Source: Pseudomonadota bacterium
Lineage (GTDB): Bacteria > Desulfobacterota > Syntrophorhabdia > Syntrophorhabdales > Syntrophorhabdaceae
Direction: 5' to 3'
DNA: 49,968 nt
Assembly (NCBI GenBank): GCA_026388245.1
Contig: JAPLKD010000041.1
Location: 1 to 49,968 of the forward strand
Part shown: piece by piece, positions 7,366 to 15,615 of the stretch
How positions within the stretch are numbered: the first letter of the stretch is position 1
Layout of the letters: every line of letters begins with the position of its first letter
Position numbers and translations under genes: made by a program
Notes under the pieces: model-generated
The model's input: the letters and a program-made list of their open reading frames with translations, nothing else
Database searches by the model: none
Told to the model about the DNA's origin: nothing

Positions 7366-8805
7366 ATGCCGCCACGGATCATGATTGCAGCCCCCGGAGG
7401 ACGTTCCGGGAAGACCATCGTAAGCATCGGCCTCTGTGATGCCTTCAGAAGACGGGGATTTACCGTACAACCATTTAAAAAGGGGCCTGATTATATCGAT
7501 GCGTCATGGCTTACTGCAGCATCCGGCAGGAACTGCCGCAATCTTGACGCATTTCTCATGGATGAAAAAACGCTCCTCCGGAGTTTTGAGCAAGCCTCTG
7601 ATAAAACTGACCTCGTTCTCATTGAAGGAAACATGGGGTTTTACGATGGGATAGACCCGGACGGCACAGGAAGTTCCGCCCACTTATCAAAACTACTCAG
7701 GACTCCTGTAATCCTCGTCGTTAATACCTCCAGGATGAGCCGGAGCGTAGCAGCCCTCATAAAGGGTTTCCAGAACTTTGAACCTGAAACAGAGATCGCA
7801 GGGGTAATTCTTAACAACGTTTCAGGTGAAAGACACAAATCAAAGCTCATACAGGCAATAGAGCGGTATTGCCATATCCCTGTGGTTGGAGCCATACCGA
7901 AAATACAGGACCTCAACATTACGGAACGGCATCTGGGGCTTATACCTTTTAATGAAAGCACATCGGGAGCATCATACATTAATGATATCGGCACATTCGT
8001 TGAGCGCCACCTTAATCTTGATGCAATATTATCGATAGCACAAAATGCCCCCGGCGAACCACTTTTTAATTCCCCATCTTCCATTCTTAATTCTCCATTC
8101 TTAATTCTTAATTCATCTGATAGTCAGGGAAATTCTCAGACGGACAATCCTGTCGTTCGCATCGGTGTCATGTTTGACAGGATTTTCAACTTCTATTACC
8201 CGGAGAACCTCGAGGCATTGACGCAAGCAGGGGCTGAGATCGTATATATCGACTCGCTGAAAGACAGGATACTGCCGGAAATTGATGGCCTTTACATCGG
8301 TGGCGGTTTCCCTGAGCTTCACCTTGAAGAGCTGTGGGACAATAGGTCTCTCATGAACGATATTGCCGTTGCAATCGAAGGCGGTCTCACAGTCTATGCC
8401 GAATGCGCAGGGCTTATGTATCTCAGCAGAGGGATAAGGACAAATGGCAAATTATACAAAATGGCGGGCATCATACCATCCGAAGCAGAGTTGTCCAGGC
8501 GGCCATTCGGACACGGATACGTAGAGGCGGAAATCGTTCACGAGAACCCTTTCTTTCCCATGGGCACCGTATTGCGCGGTCATGAGTTTCACCATTCGAA
8601 ACTTTCCAGCACCAATGACCTTCAATGCGCCATAAGAATTAAAAGAGGTTATGGAATCAACGGCACGGTTGATGGTATTGTTTACAAGAATATGTTTGCC
8701 ACATATACACATCTGCATGCCCTCGGTACACCGGAATGGGCTGATGCTTTTGTATTGAGGGCACGGGAATGCAAAAGCAATGAAGAATTAAGAATGGAGA
8801 ATTAA
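7366..8805 (+). CDS. dsrN: DsrN, CobB/CbiA-family glutamine amidotransferase (siroheme amidation)
   Basis: A 479-residue two-domain protein. The N-terminal synthetase domain has a P-loop-like GGRSGKT at residues 11-17; the C-terminal class-I glutaminase has nucleophile C347 (YAECAGLMY) and HEFHH around 406-410. The family makes cobyrinic acid a,c-diamide; in dsr operons it is assigned to amidation of the siroheme of DsrAB. Residues about 234-251 (FNSPSSILNSPFLILNSS) are a low-complexity linker encoded by an AATTCTY heptamer array, and the last codons (EELRMEN) come from the same repeat in the other orientation. The enzyme domains on either side look intact. Confidence 0.9.
   Translation: MPPRIMIAAPGGRSGKTIVSIGLCDAFRRRGFTVQPFKKGPDYIDASWLTAASGRNCRNLDAFLMDEKTLLRSFEQASDKTDLVLIEGNMGFYDGIDPDGTGSSAHLSKLLRTPVILVVNTSRMSRSVAALIKGFQNFEPETEIAGVILNNVSGERHKSKLIQAIERYCHIPVVGAIPKIQDLNITERHLGLIPFNESTSGASYINDIGTFVERHLNLDAILSIAQNAPGEPLFNSPSSILNSPFLILNSSDSQGNSQTDNPVVRIGVMFDRIFNFYYPENLEALTQAGAEIVYIDSLKDRILPEIDGLYIGGGFPELHLEELWDNRSLMNDIAVAIEGGLTVYAECAGLMYLSRGIRTNGKLYKMAGIIPSEAELSRRPFGHGYVEAEIVHENPFFPMGTVLRGHEFHHSKLSSTNDLQCAIRIKRGYGINGTVDGIVYKNMFATYTHLHALGTPEWADAFVLRARECKSNEELRMEN
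8067..8117. repeat. Heptamer array inserted in the dsrN reading frame
   Basis: Alternating CATTCTT and AATTCTC/AATTCTT units with a 7-bp period. It is read in frame as an Asn/Ser/Leu/Ile/Phe-rich linker between the two DsrN domains. The reverse complement of the same word occurs at 8782-8810. Confidence 0.8.
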
Positions 8806-8810
8806 TAATT
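8782..8810. repeat. Same repeat word in opposite orientation at the dsrN 3' end
   Basis: GAAGAATTAAGAATGGAGAA followed by TTAATAATT is the reverse complement of the array inside dsrN. It supplies the last six or seven codons and the stop codon of dsrN. The two copies could pair in the mRNA or DNA over about 25 bases. Confidence 0.7.
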
Positions 8811-8924
8811 ATGAAATTCAACAAAGAACCTGAAAAATACACAAAAAAGAGTAAATAGCCCGCACAGCGGGCGAGAAGGGGTGGCTCCGACAGCTCCGCT
8901 GGTGGAGGGGGCGACGTGAGCCCC
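8811..8924 (+). other. dsrN-dsrC gap: 15-codon ORF and GC-rich fold-back
   Basis: ATG 8811 opens a 15-residue Lys-rich frame (MKFNKEPEKYTKKSK) that ends at 8858; nothing shows that it is a gene. Its stop overlaps a perfect hairpin, GCCCGC-ACA-GCGGGC, at 8858-8872. A second G/C-rich fold follows: GGGG/GCTC at 8878-8887 against GAGCCCC at 8918-8924, with inner CTCC/GGAG pairs. Neither has a T-run. It may be a REP-like element or an mRNA processing or stability structure before dsrC. Confidence 0.45.
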
Positions 8925-8948
8925 ATAAATTGAAATAGGAGGTAATAC

Positions 8949-9266
8949 ATGGCAAAGACAACGCTTGGCGGAATTGAAATGGAGATTGATGAGGACGGTT
9001 TTATACAGGAACCGGATAAATGGAATAAGGAGATTGCAGAGGACATCGCAAAACTGGAAAGCGCTTACCCCATGACTGAAGAGCACTGGAAATTAGTGAA
9101 CTACCTGAGGGATTATTTTTTGAAGTATGAAATCGCCCCACCAATAAGAATGCTCGTTAAACAGACAGGTCTTGACCTGAAGAAAATCTACCAGTTATTC
9201 CCCGGTGGCCCGGCAAAAGGCGCATGCAAGATTGCAGGACTTCCAAAACCGACTGGATGCGTATAA
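8949..9266 (+). CDS. dsrC: DsrC sulfur-carrier protein
   Basis: A 105-residue DsrC/TusE fold with the functional swinging arm intact: GACKIAGLPKPTGCV, with both conserved cysteines ten residues apart and the last one penultimate. In sulfite reduction these cysteines carry the DsrC trisulfide made by DsrAB, which the DsrMK membrane complex reduces. ATG 8949 follows AGGAGG. It is placed directly before dsrM and dsrK, its redox partners. Confidence 0.95.
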   Translation: MAKTTLGGIEMEIDEDGFIQEPDKWNKEIAEDIAKLESAYPMTEEHWKLVNYLRDYFLKYEIAPPIRMLVKQTGLDLKKIYQLFPGGPAKGACKIAGLPKPTGCV

Positions 9267-9276
9267 GAAAATCTGT

Positions 9277-9420
9277 GCACAGTTCACGGTTCACAGTTGA
9301 CAGTTCACAGCCAAAAGATAAGGAGGAAAAGTTTGCACAGTGAACGCCGTGATCTTTGTTTTACGGTGAACCGTGAACTATGCCTGTACCGGAGCGCCTT
9401 TGTCCGGTGAACCGTGAACT
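9277..9420. repeat. GTTCAC/GTGAAC heptamer arrays up to the dsrM start
   Basis: Three blocks of the same word occur: GTTCAC orientation at 9277-9310 and GTGAAC orientation near 9362-9380 and 9404-9420. A perfect TAAGGAGG lies between them at 9319-9326. Six bases after it, TTG 9333 opens a 25-codon frame ending at 9410 whose residues are mostly repeat-encoded. The last repeat touches the dsrM ATG. Confidence 0.85.
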
Positions 9421-10341
9421 ATGAGAATCTTTCTCGCTATCCTCACCTATTTCTCATACATCTTCATCATCGCTATGTATACCATCAAGGCAGCGAAGTA
9501 TCTGAAACTTCCTGTGCATCTCAGGTGGGAACTCTATCCTGTTATGCATGAAGAAAACTATCAATACGGGGGTTCGTATTTCGAGCAGGTGGACTGGTGG
9601 ACAAGGATACGACAAAAACGATATTTGCGCGGATTTCTATTTTTGCTCAAAGAGTACTTTGTTCTTGGCGAATATTTTCAAAAACACAAAGCCTACTGGT
9701 ACTTTCTCTATCCATGGCATATAGGATTCATATTAATCATTACCTTCCATATACTCTGCTTTTTCGGGGCAGTTGCCATGGTTTTCGGCATTACAATATC
9801 ATCGTCGTCGCAAAGTATAACAGGCATCGTATTTTATTATGCTATCCTCTTTACCGGGGTTGTGAGTTTCGTTACTGGTGCATTCGGGAGTGTTGGCTTA
9901 CTGATAAAAAGGATCTATGATGAAAATCTAAAACAGTATGCTACGCCCCTACATTACTTTACCTATATTTTCACCTTTCTAATTTTTATCAGTGGGTTCT
10001 ATGCATGGTATTTTATAGACCCGACATTGTCCGAATACAGGGAATTCTGGAAAGGTCTCATTACATTTAAGTTCATTGATGTAGGATGCGGCGCAGCAAC
10101 GCATATCATACTCTTCAACCTTTTTCTCGTTTACCTCCCTTATACACGGTCTATGCATTATATTACGCGTTTTTTTGGATTTTGTTTGATCAGATGGGAT
10201 GATGAACCAAATATGAGAGGCGGTAAGCTTGAACGCAAATTACAGGCACTTTTGAATCAAAAGGTTTCCTGGTCAGCAGCGCATATCAAGTCAGGAAAGA
10301 CATGGGGAGAACAGGTTGAAGAGCCGAAGATGCGAAGTTGA
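9421..10341 (+). CDS. dsrM: DsrM, NarI-like membrane cytochrome b subunit
   Basis: A 306-residue membrane protein with about five to six hydrophobic helices (starting IFLAILTYFSYIFIIAMY) and helix histidines in YPWHIGFILIITFH and further on (ATPLHYFTYIF, AATHIILF) suitable for heme b. It takes electrons from menaquinol and passes them to DsrK. An in-frame TGA at 9415-9417 means no start upstream of ATG 9421 is possible, yet there is no SD directly before it; the nearest good one is about 95 bases upstream. It pairs with dsrK 32 bases downstream. Confidence 0.93.
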   Translation: MRIFLAILTYFSYIFIIAMYTIKAAKYLKLPVHLRWELYPVMHEENYQYGGSYFEQVDWWTRIRQKRYLRGFLFLLKEYFVLGEYFQKHKAYWYFLYPWHIGFILIITFHILCFFGAVAMVFGITISSSSQSITGIVFYYAILFTGVVSFVTGAFGSVGLLIKRIYDENLKQYATPLHYFTYIFTFLIFISGFYAWYFIDPTLSEYREFWKGLITFKFIDVGCGAATHIILFNLFLVYLPYTRSMHYITRFFGFCLIRWDDEPNMRGGKLERKLQALLNQKVSWSAAHIKSGKTWGEQVEEPKMRS

Positions 10342-10373
10342 GAGGATAAGAAGTTGAGAAAACAGGCAAAATC

Positions 10374-11969
10374 ATGAAGATAGAGGATATAAGTAAAAAG
10401 AGCGAACAACTGATCACGATAAAACCTGAAGACCTCATGCCCCTCCCCTACCCTTACGATACACCTGATGCAGACCCGGCCATGAGAGAACTGACTCAGG
10501 ATCAAAAGAATCGCTATGAAGCTTCTCTCGACGGCGTCCTCGCCATAGGCATACCCAAGCCCGAAACAAAAGAAATAGAAGAAGAGCTTATAAGAAAATT
10601 CCTTTCAGGTCTTGCTAAACTCCTCACAAAAGAAAACAACTGGACATTTCTCCAGCCCCTCTTGCATTCCCTTGAGTATTGTGTCAAATGTCAGATTTGT
10701 AATGATTCATGTCCTGTCTATGTGGCAAGCGGAAAACAGGAGATTTACCGGCCTACATACCGTCCGGAGATATTGCGCCGCATTATCAATAAATATCTGA
10801 AAAAGCAAAGCACCCTATCTTTGAAATTGACAGGAAGCGATATTGAGCTTAACTGGACACTCATTGCAAGGCTCGCTGAGCTTTCATACCGGTGCACACT
10901 TTGCAGACGGTGCGCTCAGGTATGCCCTCTGGGGGTGGACAACGGCCTTATAAGCCACGAAATAAGAAAAATATTCAGTCAGGAGATGGGCATAGCCCCG
11001 AAAGAATTACATGAATCCGGAACTGTTCAACAATTAAAGGTCGGATCTTCAACTGGTATTACACCAAAGGCGCTGGGCAATATTATAAGCTTTATGGAAG
11101 ACGAGATTGAAGAAAAAACGGGTAAGAAAATCAAGATCCCCGTTGATAAAGAAGGGGCAGACATTCTCCTTCTCCATAACGCAGGGGAATTCATGGCATG
11201 GCCGGAAAACACAGAGGCCTTTGCTATTATCTTCGAAGCTGCCGGCATAAACTGGACCCTTTCGAGTGAGCTTGTTGGATATGATGCGGTGAATTATGGT
11301 GTCTGGTATGATGACTTCCAGTTTGCAAAGATCGCACTAAGACATGCCGAGGTTGCAAAGGCATTAAAGGTAAAGAAAATCTCTGTCGGTGAATGCGGTC
11401 ATGCCCATAAGGCAATGATGGTCATTGCTGACAGGATATTAACGGGAGATTTGAATATACCGAGAGAAAGCGCCATTCCCTTACTGGCAGACCTCGTTAT
11501 AAATAATAAAATTAAGCTTGACCCGGGCAGAAATAACTTCCCTATCACACTCCATGATCCATGTAATATGGTAAGGCTCATGGGCATCGTAGAACCACAG
11601 AGGCAGATTTTACGGAAAATCTGTCCGCAGTTCCGGGAAATGGAGCCTCATGGAGTGGATAATTACTGTTGCGGTGGTGGAAGCGGCTTCGCAATTATAC
11701 AGTCGATGAATTTTCCGGACTGGAGAAGCGCAATATCGGGGCGCGTAAAACTGAAGCAGGTCCTCGAAACCTTCCAGGATGTTATTTCACCCGATATCCC
11801 GAAGTATGTTTGCGCACCCTGCTCAAACTGTAAAGGGCAGATACGGGATCTTTTCAATTATTATTCTGTTTTTGAAAAGTGCAACATCTTTTATGGCGGG
11901 CTTGTCGAGTTGATAGCTAATGCCATGGTGGATATAGAAAAACCCTTTATTGAGTGGGAATGGCATTAA
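10374..11969 (+). CDS. dsrK: DsrK, HdrD-like iron-sulfur catalytic subunit
   Basis: A 531-residue soluble subunit. It has two [4Fe-4S] ferredoxin motifs, C103/C106/C109/C113 (CVKCQICNDSCP) and C174/C177/C180/C184, then two CCG-type domains that hold the special cluster for disulfide chemistry, with C432-C433 in YCCGGGSGF and C480/C483/C486 in CAPCSNC. By homology to heterodisulfide reductase HdrD it reduces the DsrC trisulfide. dsrJ, dsrO and dsrP do not follow; the next gene is an acyl-CoA synthetase. A DsrMK-only complex is known in several lineages. Confidence 0.95.
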   Translation: MKIEDISKKSEQLITIKPEDLMPLPYPYDTPDADPAMRELTQDQKNRYEASLDGVLAIGIPKPETKEIEEELIRKFLSGLAKLLTKENNWTFLQPLLHSLEYCVKCQICNDSCPVYVASGKQEIYRPTYRPEILRRIINKYLKKQSTLSLKLTGSDIELNWTLIARLAELSYRCTLCRRCAQVCPLGVDNGLISHEIRKIFSQEMGIAPKELHESGTVQQLKVGSSTGITPKALGNIISFMEDEIEEKTGKKIKIPVDKEGADILLLHNAGEFMAWPENTEAFAIIFEAAGINWTLSSELVGYDAVNYGVWYDDFQFAKIALRHAEVAKALKVKKISVGECGHAHKAMMVIADRILTGDLNIPRESAIPLLADLVINNKIKLDPGRNNFPITLHDPCNMVRLMGIVEPQRQILRKICPQFREMEPHGVDNYCCGGGSGFAIIQSMNFPDWRSAISGRVKLKQVLETFQDVISPDIPKYVCAPCSNCKGQIRDLFNYYSVFEKCNIFYGGLVELIANAMVDIEKPFIEWEWH

Positions 11970-11970
11970 T

Positions 11971-11988
11971 CGCAGGCTTGAGCCTGCG
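11971..11988 (+). terminator. Perfect hairpin right after dsrK
   Basis: CGCAGGC-TTGA-GCCTGCG starts one base after the dsrK stop. A T-run is absent, so it may be a 3' stabilising structure or a factor-dependent terminator. It marks the likely end of the dsr operon. Confidence 0.55.
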
Positions 11989-12012
11989 AGTGTTGAGTGT
12001 TGAGTGTTGAGT
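11989..12012. repeat. TGTTGAG heptamer array
   Basis: Three TGTTGAG units with a 7-bp period directly after the dsrK hairpin. The word differs from the GTTTTGA array at 7073 but has the same period. Confidence 0.85.
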
Positions 12013-12061
12013 TATAAACAAAATAGATTCCCACGGGCAAGCCCCAGTAAATGGAGATTTT

Positions 12062-13765
12062 ATGAGCATTGAGCCGGTAAGAAAACCCTTTGAATTATGC
12101 CCTTTGAATGAACTGCTCGAAAGAAGTGCGAGATCATTCCCTTCCCGTATTGCCCTCAGAAAAAGGGGAAAGCAGGGATGGAACGAATATACCTATGGAC
12201 AATTTATTGATGCTGTTAAGAAAGTTGCGGGATTTCTCAGATACAGCGGTTACCAGAAGGGCGATCTTATCGGCATCCTTGGGGATAACTGTCCCGAATG
12301 GCTCATATGCTTCATGGCTGTACAATGGATTGGCGGAATCGCCGTTCCCCTCGACACCCGGGCAAAGGAATTTGAACACAGTCACATAATAACCCACTCC
12401 GGCATAAAAGCCTTATTCAGCAATACACGCTACCTCGAAGGAATCAAGAACATTAAGCCTCAACTTCTTTTGATATCCATGGATAAAAATAATGCCTATC
12501 CCGATCTCCCCGACATTTTCAAAAAATTTGATAGTTATTCTGAACGGGAAGAACTGCATATTAACGAGACAGCCGTGATCTTTTATACATCAGGAACTAC
12601 CGGCAATCAGAAGGGGGTTGCCCTATCTCATCGGAATATTGTATCAGATATAAATTCTATTTATCAATCAGTCATCTTTGACGAAACCGACCGGTTCTTT
12701 TCAGTATTACCCATATCCCATGCATATGAAAATACCGCAGGCAACCTTCTTCCGCTCAGCGTCGGTGCATCAATCACCTATTCACAACCGTTAAAGCCAA
12801 GAGAAATGCTTGAAGATATTCAGGATGCCAAACCCACAATTATGCTCGCTGTCCCGCTCCTTCTGGAGAAACTTCTCGCGGGTATTCGTAAAAAAATGGA
12901 CAATGTGCCCCTGCACATCAAGGGCCTTCTGGGATTGATCAAGGGGTCTGCCACAATTTTAAATACATGCCGACAAGGCCTGGGAGGCCGGCTCCTTTAC
13001 AAAAATATACGGGAAAAGATGGGTTTCGGAAATTTGAGGTTCTTTGTCTCAGGAGGCGCAGCATTATCGTCTTGGGTTCAGAAAGGCATGGAAGGATTCG
13101 GCTTTGTGGTTTTACAGGGCTATGGACTTACCGAAGCATCACCCGTTGCTGCAGTGAACCCGCCCCATAAGCAAAAAACCGGTAGTGTTGGACCTGCCAT
13201 TCCTGACACAGAAATAAAAATTATTAATCCAAACAATGAAGGGATCGGAGAGATTGCAATTAAAGGCCCGAATGTCTTTAAAGAATACTATAAAAACGAA
13301 GGTGCAACGAAGGATGTCTTTTTGCCCGACGGGTTTTTCTTGACAGGCGATATCGGCTATGTCGACGAAGAAGGCTTCCTCTATATAACAGGCAGGAAAA
13401 AATCGGTGATTATTACGCGAAGCGGTCTCAACATCTTTCCCGAAGAGATTGAAAGCATTATGCTTGAATCGCCTTTCGTTGAAGAGATTCTTGTTATAAA
13501 AGGACAGAACCGCATCACGGGCGATGAAGAAGCCCATGCCATAATCTATCCGAACTTTGATGCAATCGATGAATATTATTCAGATAATAAAACTGTTACC
13601 TGGCCGGATGAGCAGTTAAAGATGCTCCTGCAGAGAGAACTCGACGAGAGAAGCAAAAAACTTGCGGATTACAAAAAAATCCGTAGCTTTACCGTGCGGA
13701 ACGAGGAATTCCCCAAAACGTCTACAAACAAGATTAAACGTTATTTATTCGAAAGCCAAAACTGA
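12062..13765 (+). CDS. Long-chain acyl-CoA synthetase (AMP-forming)
   Basis: A 567-residue adenylate-forming enzyme. It has the P-loop-like FYTSGTTGNQKG around residue 177, the adenine-binding GYGLTEASP, and the hinge/ATP motif LTGDIGYVDEEGFLYITGR; the C-terminal lysine is in KTSTNKIKR. It activates carboxylic acids, most likely fatty acids, with ATP and CoA at the cytoplasmic face. It starts at ATG 12062 after a repeat-containing spacer, so it probably has its own promoter or reads through from dsrK. The exact substrate cannot be told; aromatic or short-chain acids are possible alternatives. Confidence 0.88.
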   Translation: MSIEPVRKPFELCPLNELLERSARSFPSRIALRKRGKQGWNEYTYGQFIDAVKKVAGFLRYSGYQKGDLIGILGDNCPEWLICFMAVQWIGGIAVPLDTRAKEFEHSHIITHSGIKALFSNTRYLEGIKNIKPQLLLISMDKNNAYPDLPDIFKKFDSYSEREELHINETAVIFYTSGTTGNQKGVALSHRNIVSDINSIYQSVIFDETDRFFSVLPISHAYENTAGNLLPLSVGASITYSQPLKPREMLEDIQDAKPTIMLAVPLLLEKLLAGIRKKMDNVPLHIKGLLGLIKGSATILNTCRQGLGGRLLYKNIREKMGFGNLRFFVSGGAALSSWVQKGMEGFGFVVLQGYGLTEASPVAAVNPPHKQKTGSVGPAIPDTEIKIINPNNEGIGEIAIKGPNVFKEYYKNEGATKDVFLPDGFFLTGDIGYVDEEGFLYITGRKKSVIITRSGLNIFPEEIESIMLESPFVEEILVIKGQNRITGDEEAHAIIYPNFDAIDEYYSDNKTVTWPDEQLKMLLQRELDERSKKLADYKKIRSFTVRNEEFPKTSTNKIKRYLFESQN

Positions 13766-13817
13766 AATTAAAAATTTCATTGTCTTGCGGCGGGTTTCCG
13801 GTATATCATGAGTTCAC

Positions 13818-14639
13818 ATGATGCATGCTATCAAGACACGCCTGAAAATATTGCTCATTGTCTTCTTTACGCTCATCATCGCCGGCACCATCGGTTTTAT
13901 GGCAATTGAAGGCAGATCTTTCATTGATGCAGCTTATTTTGTCATTGTGACTGTTGCTACCGTCGGTTATGGCGACATCCATCCAGTTACACCGGCAGGT
14001 AAATTGTTCACTATGGTCCTGGTTGTAACCGGTGTGGGCATCTTCCTGGGGGTTATTGCAAATGTCACGGAGATCATGCTGGCACGGCGTGAAGTTGAAA
14101 GCCGCATGGAGAAGCTTAACATGGTCATTGGCGTCTTTTTCAGTGAGGTAGGAATGAAGCTTTTATCCACCTTCACCGGTTACGACCCCAATTTTGAGAA
14201 GATACGCGAAGAGTTGATTGTTAAGGCAACATGGACTGATGAGAATTTTTTGACTGTCAGCAAAGACCTCAAAAATTATGACTATGGTGTCGATATCCAT
14301 CTTGTTGACCTTGAAGGCATGAGAACATTTCTCCTCGATAAAAGGGGGTTTTTATTGGGCTTGCTGGAAAATCCTGTACTGTTGGAACACCAGTCTTTTA
14401 CAGACTTGCTCAGGGCAGTATTCCATGTTTTAGAAGAACTTTCTTCCAGAGATAATTTAACGGATCTCCCGGAAAGTGACAAGGCGCACCTAACAGGTGA
14501 TATTAAAAGGGCTTATAATTTTCTCATTAATGAATGGCTCGATTACATGAAGTATCTGAAAAACAATTACCCTTATCTTTTTTCCCTCGCCATGCGAACC
14601 AACCCCTTTGACCGCAGCGCCTCCATTATCGTTAAGTAA
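13818..14639 (+). CDS. Two-helix potassium channel with unfamiliar cytoplasmic domain
   Basis: A 273-residue protein with two transmembrane helices (about residues 10-30 and 62-85) around a pore loop carrying the K+ selectivity filter TVGYGD at 48-53. The roughly 180-residue C-terminal domain has no Rossmann GxGxxG motif, so it is not the usual RCK/TrkA-N domain. It looks helical, with a LARREVESRMEKLNMV segment right after TM2 that could be a coiled coil. The gating ligand is unknown. ATG 13818 or 13821 may be the start. Confidence 0.8.
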   Translation: MMHAIKTRLKILLIVFFTLIIAGTIGFMAIEGRSFIDAAYFVIVTVATVGYGDIHPVTPAGKLFTMVLVVTGVGIFLGVIANVTEIMLARREVESRMEKLNMVIGVFFSEVGMKLLSTFTGYDPNFEKIREELIVKATWTDENFLTVSKDLKNYDYGVDIHLVDLEGMRTFLLDKRGFLLGLLENPVLLEHQSFTDLLRAVFHVLEELSSRDNLTDLPESDKAHLTGDIKRAYNFLINEWLDYMKYLKNNYPYLFSLAMRTNPFDRSASIIVK

Positions 14640-14701
14640 TAACCGGTCTTTCCGGCTTAACTTCCATGTTGAAAAAATAAGACCATTCTTGAAAGTAAAA
14701 A

Positions 14702-14710
14702 TGCTATAAT
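14702..14710 (+). promoter_or_regulatory. Extended -10 promoter element
   Basis: TGCTATAAT is a perfect extended -10 element about 38 bases before the glutaredoxin start. No good -35 is at the standard distance, which is normal for extended -10 promoters. It may drive the redox gene group from 14749 to 16987. Confidence 0.5.
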
Positions 14711-14748
14711 GAGTGAGGGAAGAGTAAAAATCATGAGAAGGGCTATTT

Positions 14749-15030
14749 ATGATAATGAAGCATATTGATGGTGACGACAAGGTAAGATTATCTCTGTATA
14801 CTCTGAGCACCTGCATCTGGTGCAAAATGACGAAAAAGCTTCTCAGCGATCTCGGTGTGGGTTACGACTATGTGGACATGGACAGTCTTGAAGGGGGAGA
14901 AAAGGAAAAAACCCTGGAAGACCTGAAACGCTGGAATCCGAAATGTTCATTCCCTTCCCTTGTGATTAATAACGAAAACTGTATAGTTGGTTATGATGAT
15001 AAAAGGATCAAGGAAGCGATAGGACGATGA
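14749..15030 (+). CDS. Glutaredoxin-like disulfide oxidoreductase
   Basis: A 93-residue thioredoxin-fold protein with a dithiol active site C22-I-W-C25 after the first beta strand ([12 protein letters not shown]) and a cis-Pro region FPSLVI near residue 66. The family reduces protein disulfides. Its stop overlaps the start of the FTR-rubredoxin gene (ATGA at 15027-15030), so the two are translationally coupled and probably partners: the FTR protein could reduce this glutaredoxin. ATG 14749 is preceded by AGAAGGG. Confidence 0.88.
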   Translation: MIMKHIDGDDKVRLSLYTLSTCIWCKMTKKLLSDLGVGYDYVDMDSLEGGEKEKTLEDLKRWNPKCSFPSLVINNENCIVGYDDKRIKEAIGR

Positions 15031-15584
15031 TTCACGAAAACGAAACGAGCTACCCCGCGGCAAGCTACGAGGTATGGACCCGCGGGGCAATTGACCCACA
15101 AAATGTTGCTACGTTCTACGAAAAACTATCAAAAGACGCCGGATCATCAGGATACCATCTCAACCCTGACATAGAATTTACAAAAGCGCTTATCAGCGGT
15201 CTCATTACCAACCGGAAAAGGTATGGATATTCTTCATGTCCATGCAGACTTGCCGCAGGAAATAAAGCAGCCGACCTCGACATTATATGCCCCTGTGATT
15301 ACAGGGACCAGGACCTCAACGAATACGGTGCCTGTTATTGTGCCCTCTATGTTTCTAAGGCGGCTGCCGGCGGGGAGAGGGAAGTCTCTTCTATCTCCGA
15401 AAGGAGACCACCGATAGAAGAGAGGAAAGAGGGCAAAACGGATAATCCTAAGGGTGTTAACCCCTCTCTGTCCTATCCTGTCTGGAGGTGTAAGGTATGC
15501 GGATACTTATGTGCCAGAGAAAATCCTCCTGAGGTGTGTCCCATATGCAAGGCAAAACAGGAAAGATTCGAGAGGTTCATATAA
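15027..15584 (+). CDS. Ferredoxin:thioredoxin reductase catalytic domain fused to rubredoxin
   Basis: A 185-residue fusion. The FTR catalytic domain shows the three-pair cysteine pattern C71-P-C73, C88-P-C90 and C103-Y-C105, that is, the [4Fe-4S] cluster plus active disulfide; the last pair is CYC instead of the plant CHC. A polar linker (about 112-150) leads to a rubredoxin-like module with C155/C158 (CKVCG) and C171/C174 (CPIC). The likely role is to pass electrons from ferredoxin or rubredoxin to a disulfide such as the neighbouring glutaredoxin. Related rubredoxin-FTR combinations exist in methanogens, with different domain order. Confidence 0.88.
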   Translation: MIHENETSYPAASYEVWTRGAIDPQNVATFYEKLSKDAGSSGYHLNPDIEFTKALISGLITNRKRYGYSSCPCRLAAGNKAADLDIICPCDYRDQDLNEYGACYCALYVSKAAAGGEREVSSISERRPPIEERKEGKTDNPKGVNPSLSYPVWRCKVCGYLCARENPPEVCPICKAKQERFERFI

Positions 15585-15615
15585 ACACCGGGTTACCGCA
15601 ACACAACAACTGATT

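Noticed and set aside
7641..8084. Minus-strand frame of 147 codons opposite dsrN
   Set aside because: It is the shadow of a well-conserved enzyme, has no family features, and shares its codon bias pattern in reverse.
9333..9410. 25-codon frame before dsrM as a real leader peptide
   Set aside because: Its residues are mostly repeat-encoded; it is reported only as a possible translational coupler.
15454..15615. Longer N-terminus of the RsbRD-N protein
   Set aside because: It would overlap the rubredoxin domain of the FTR fusion in another frame; the family-like sequence starts at ATG 15616.
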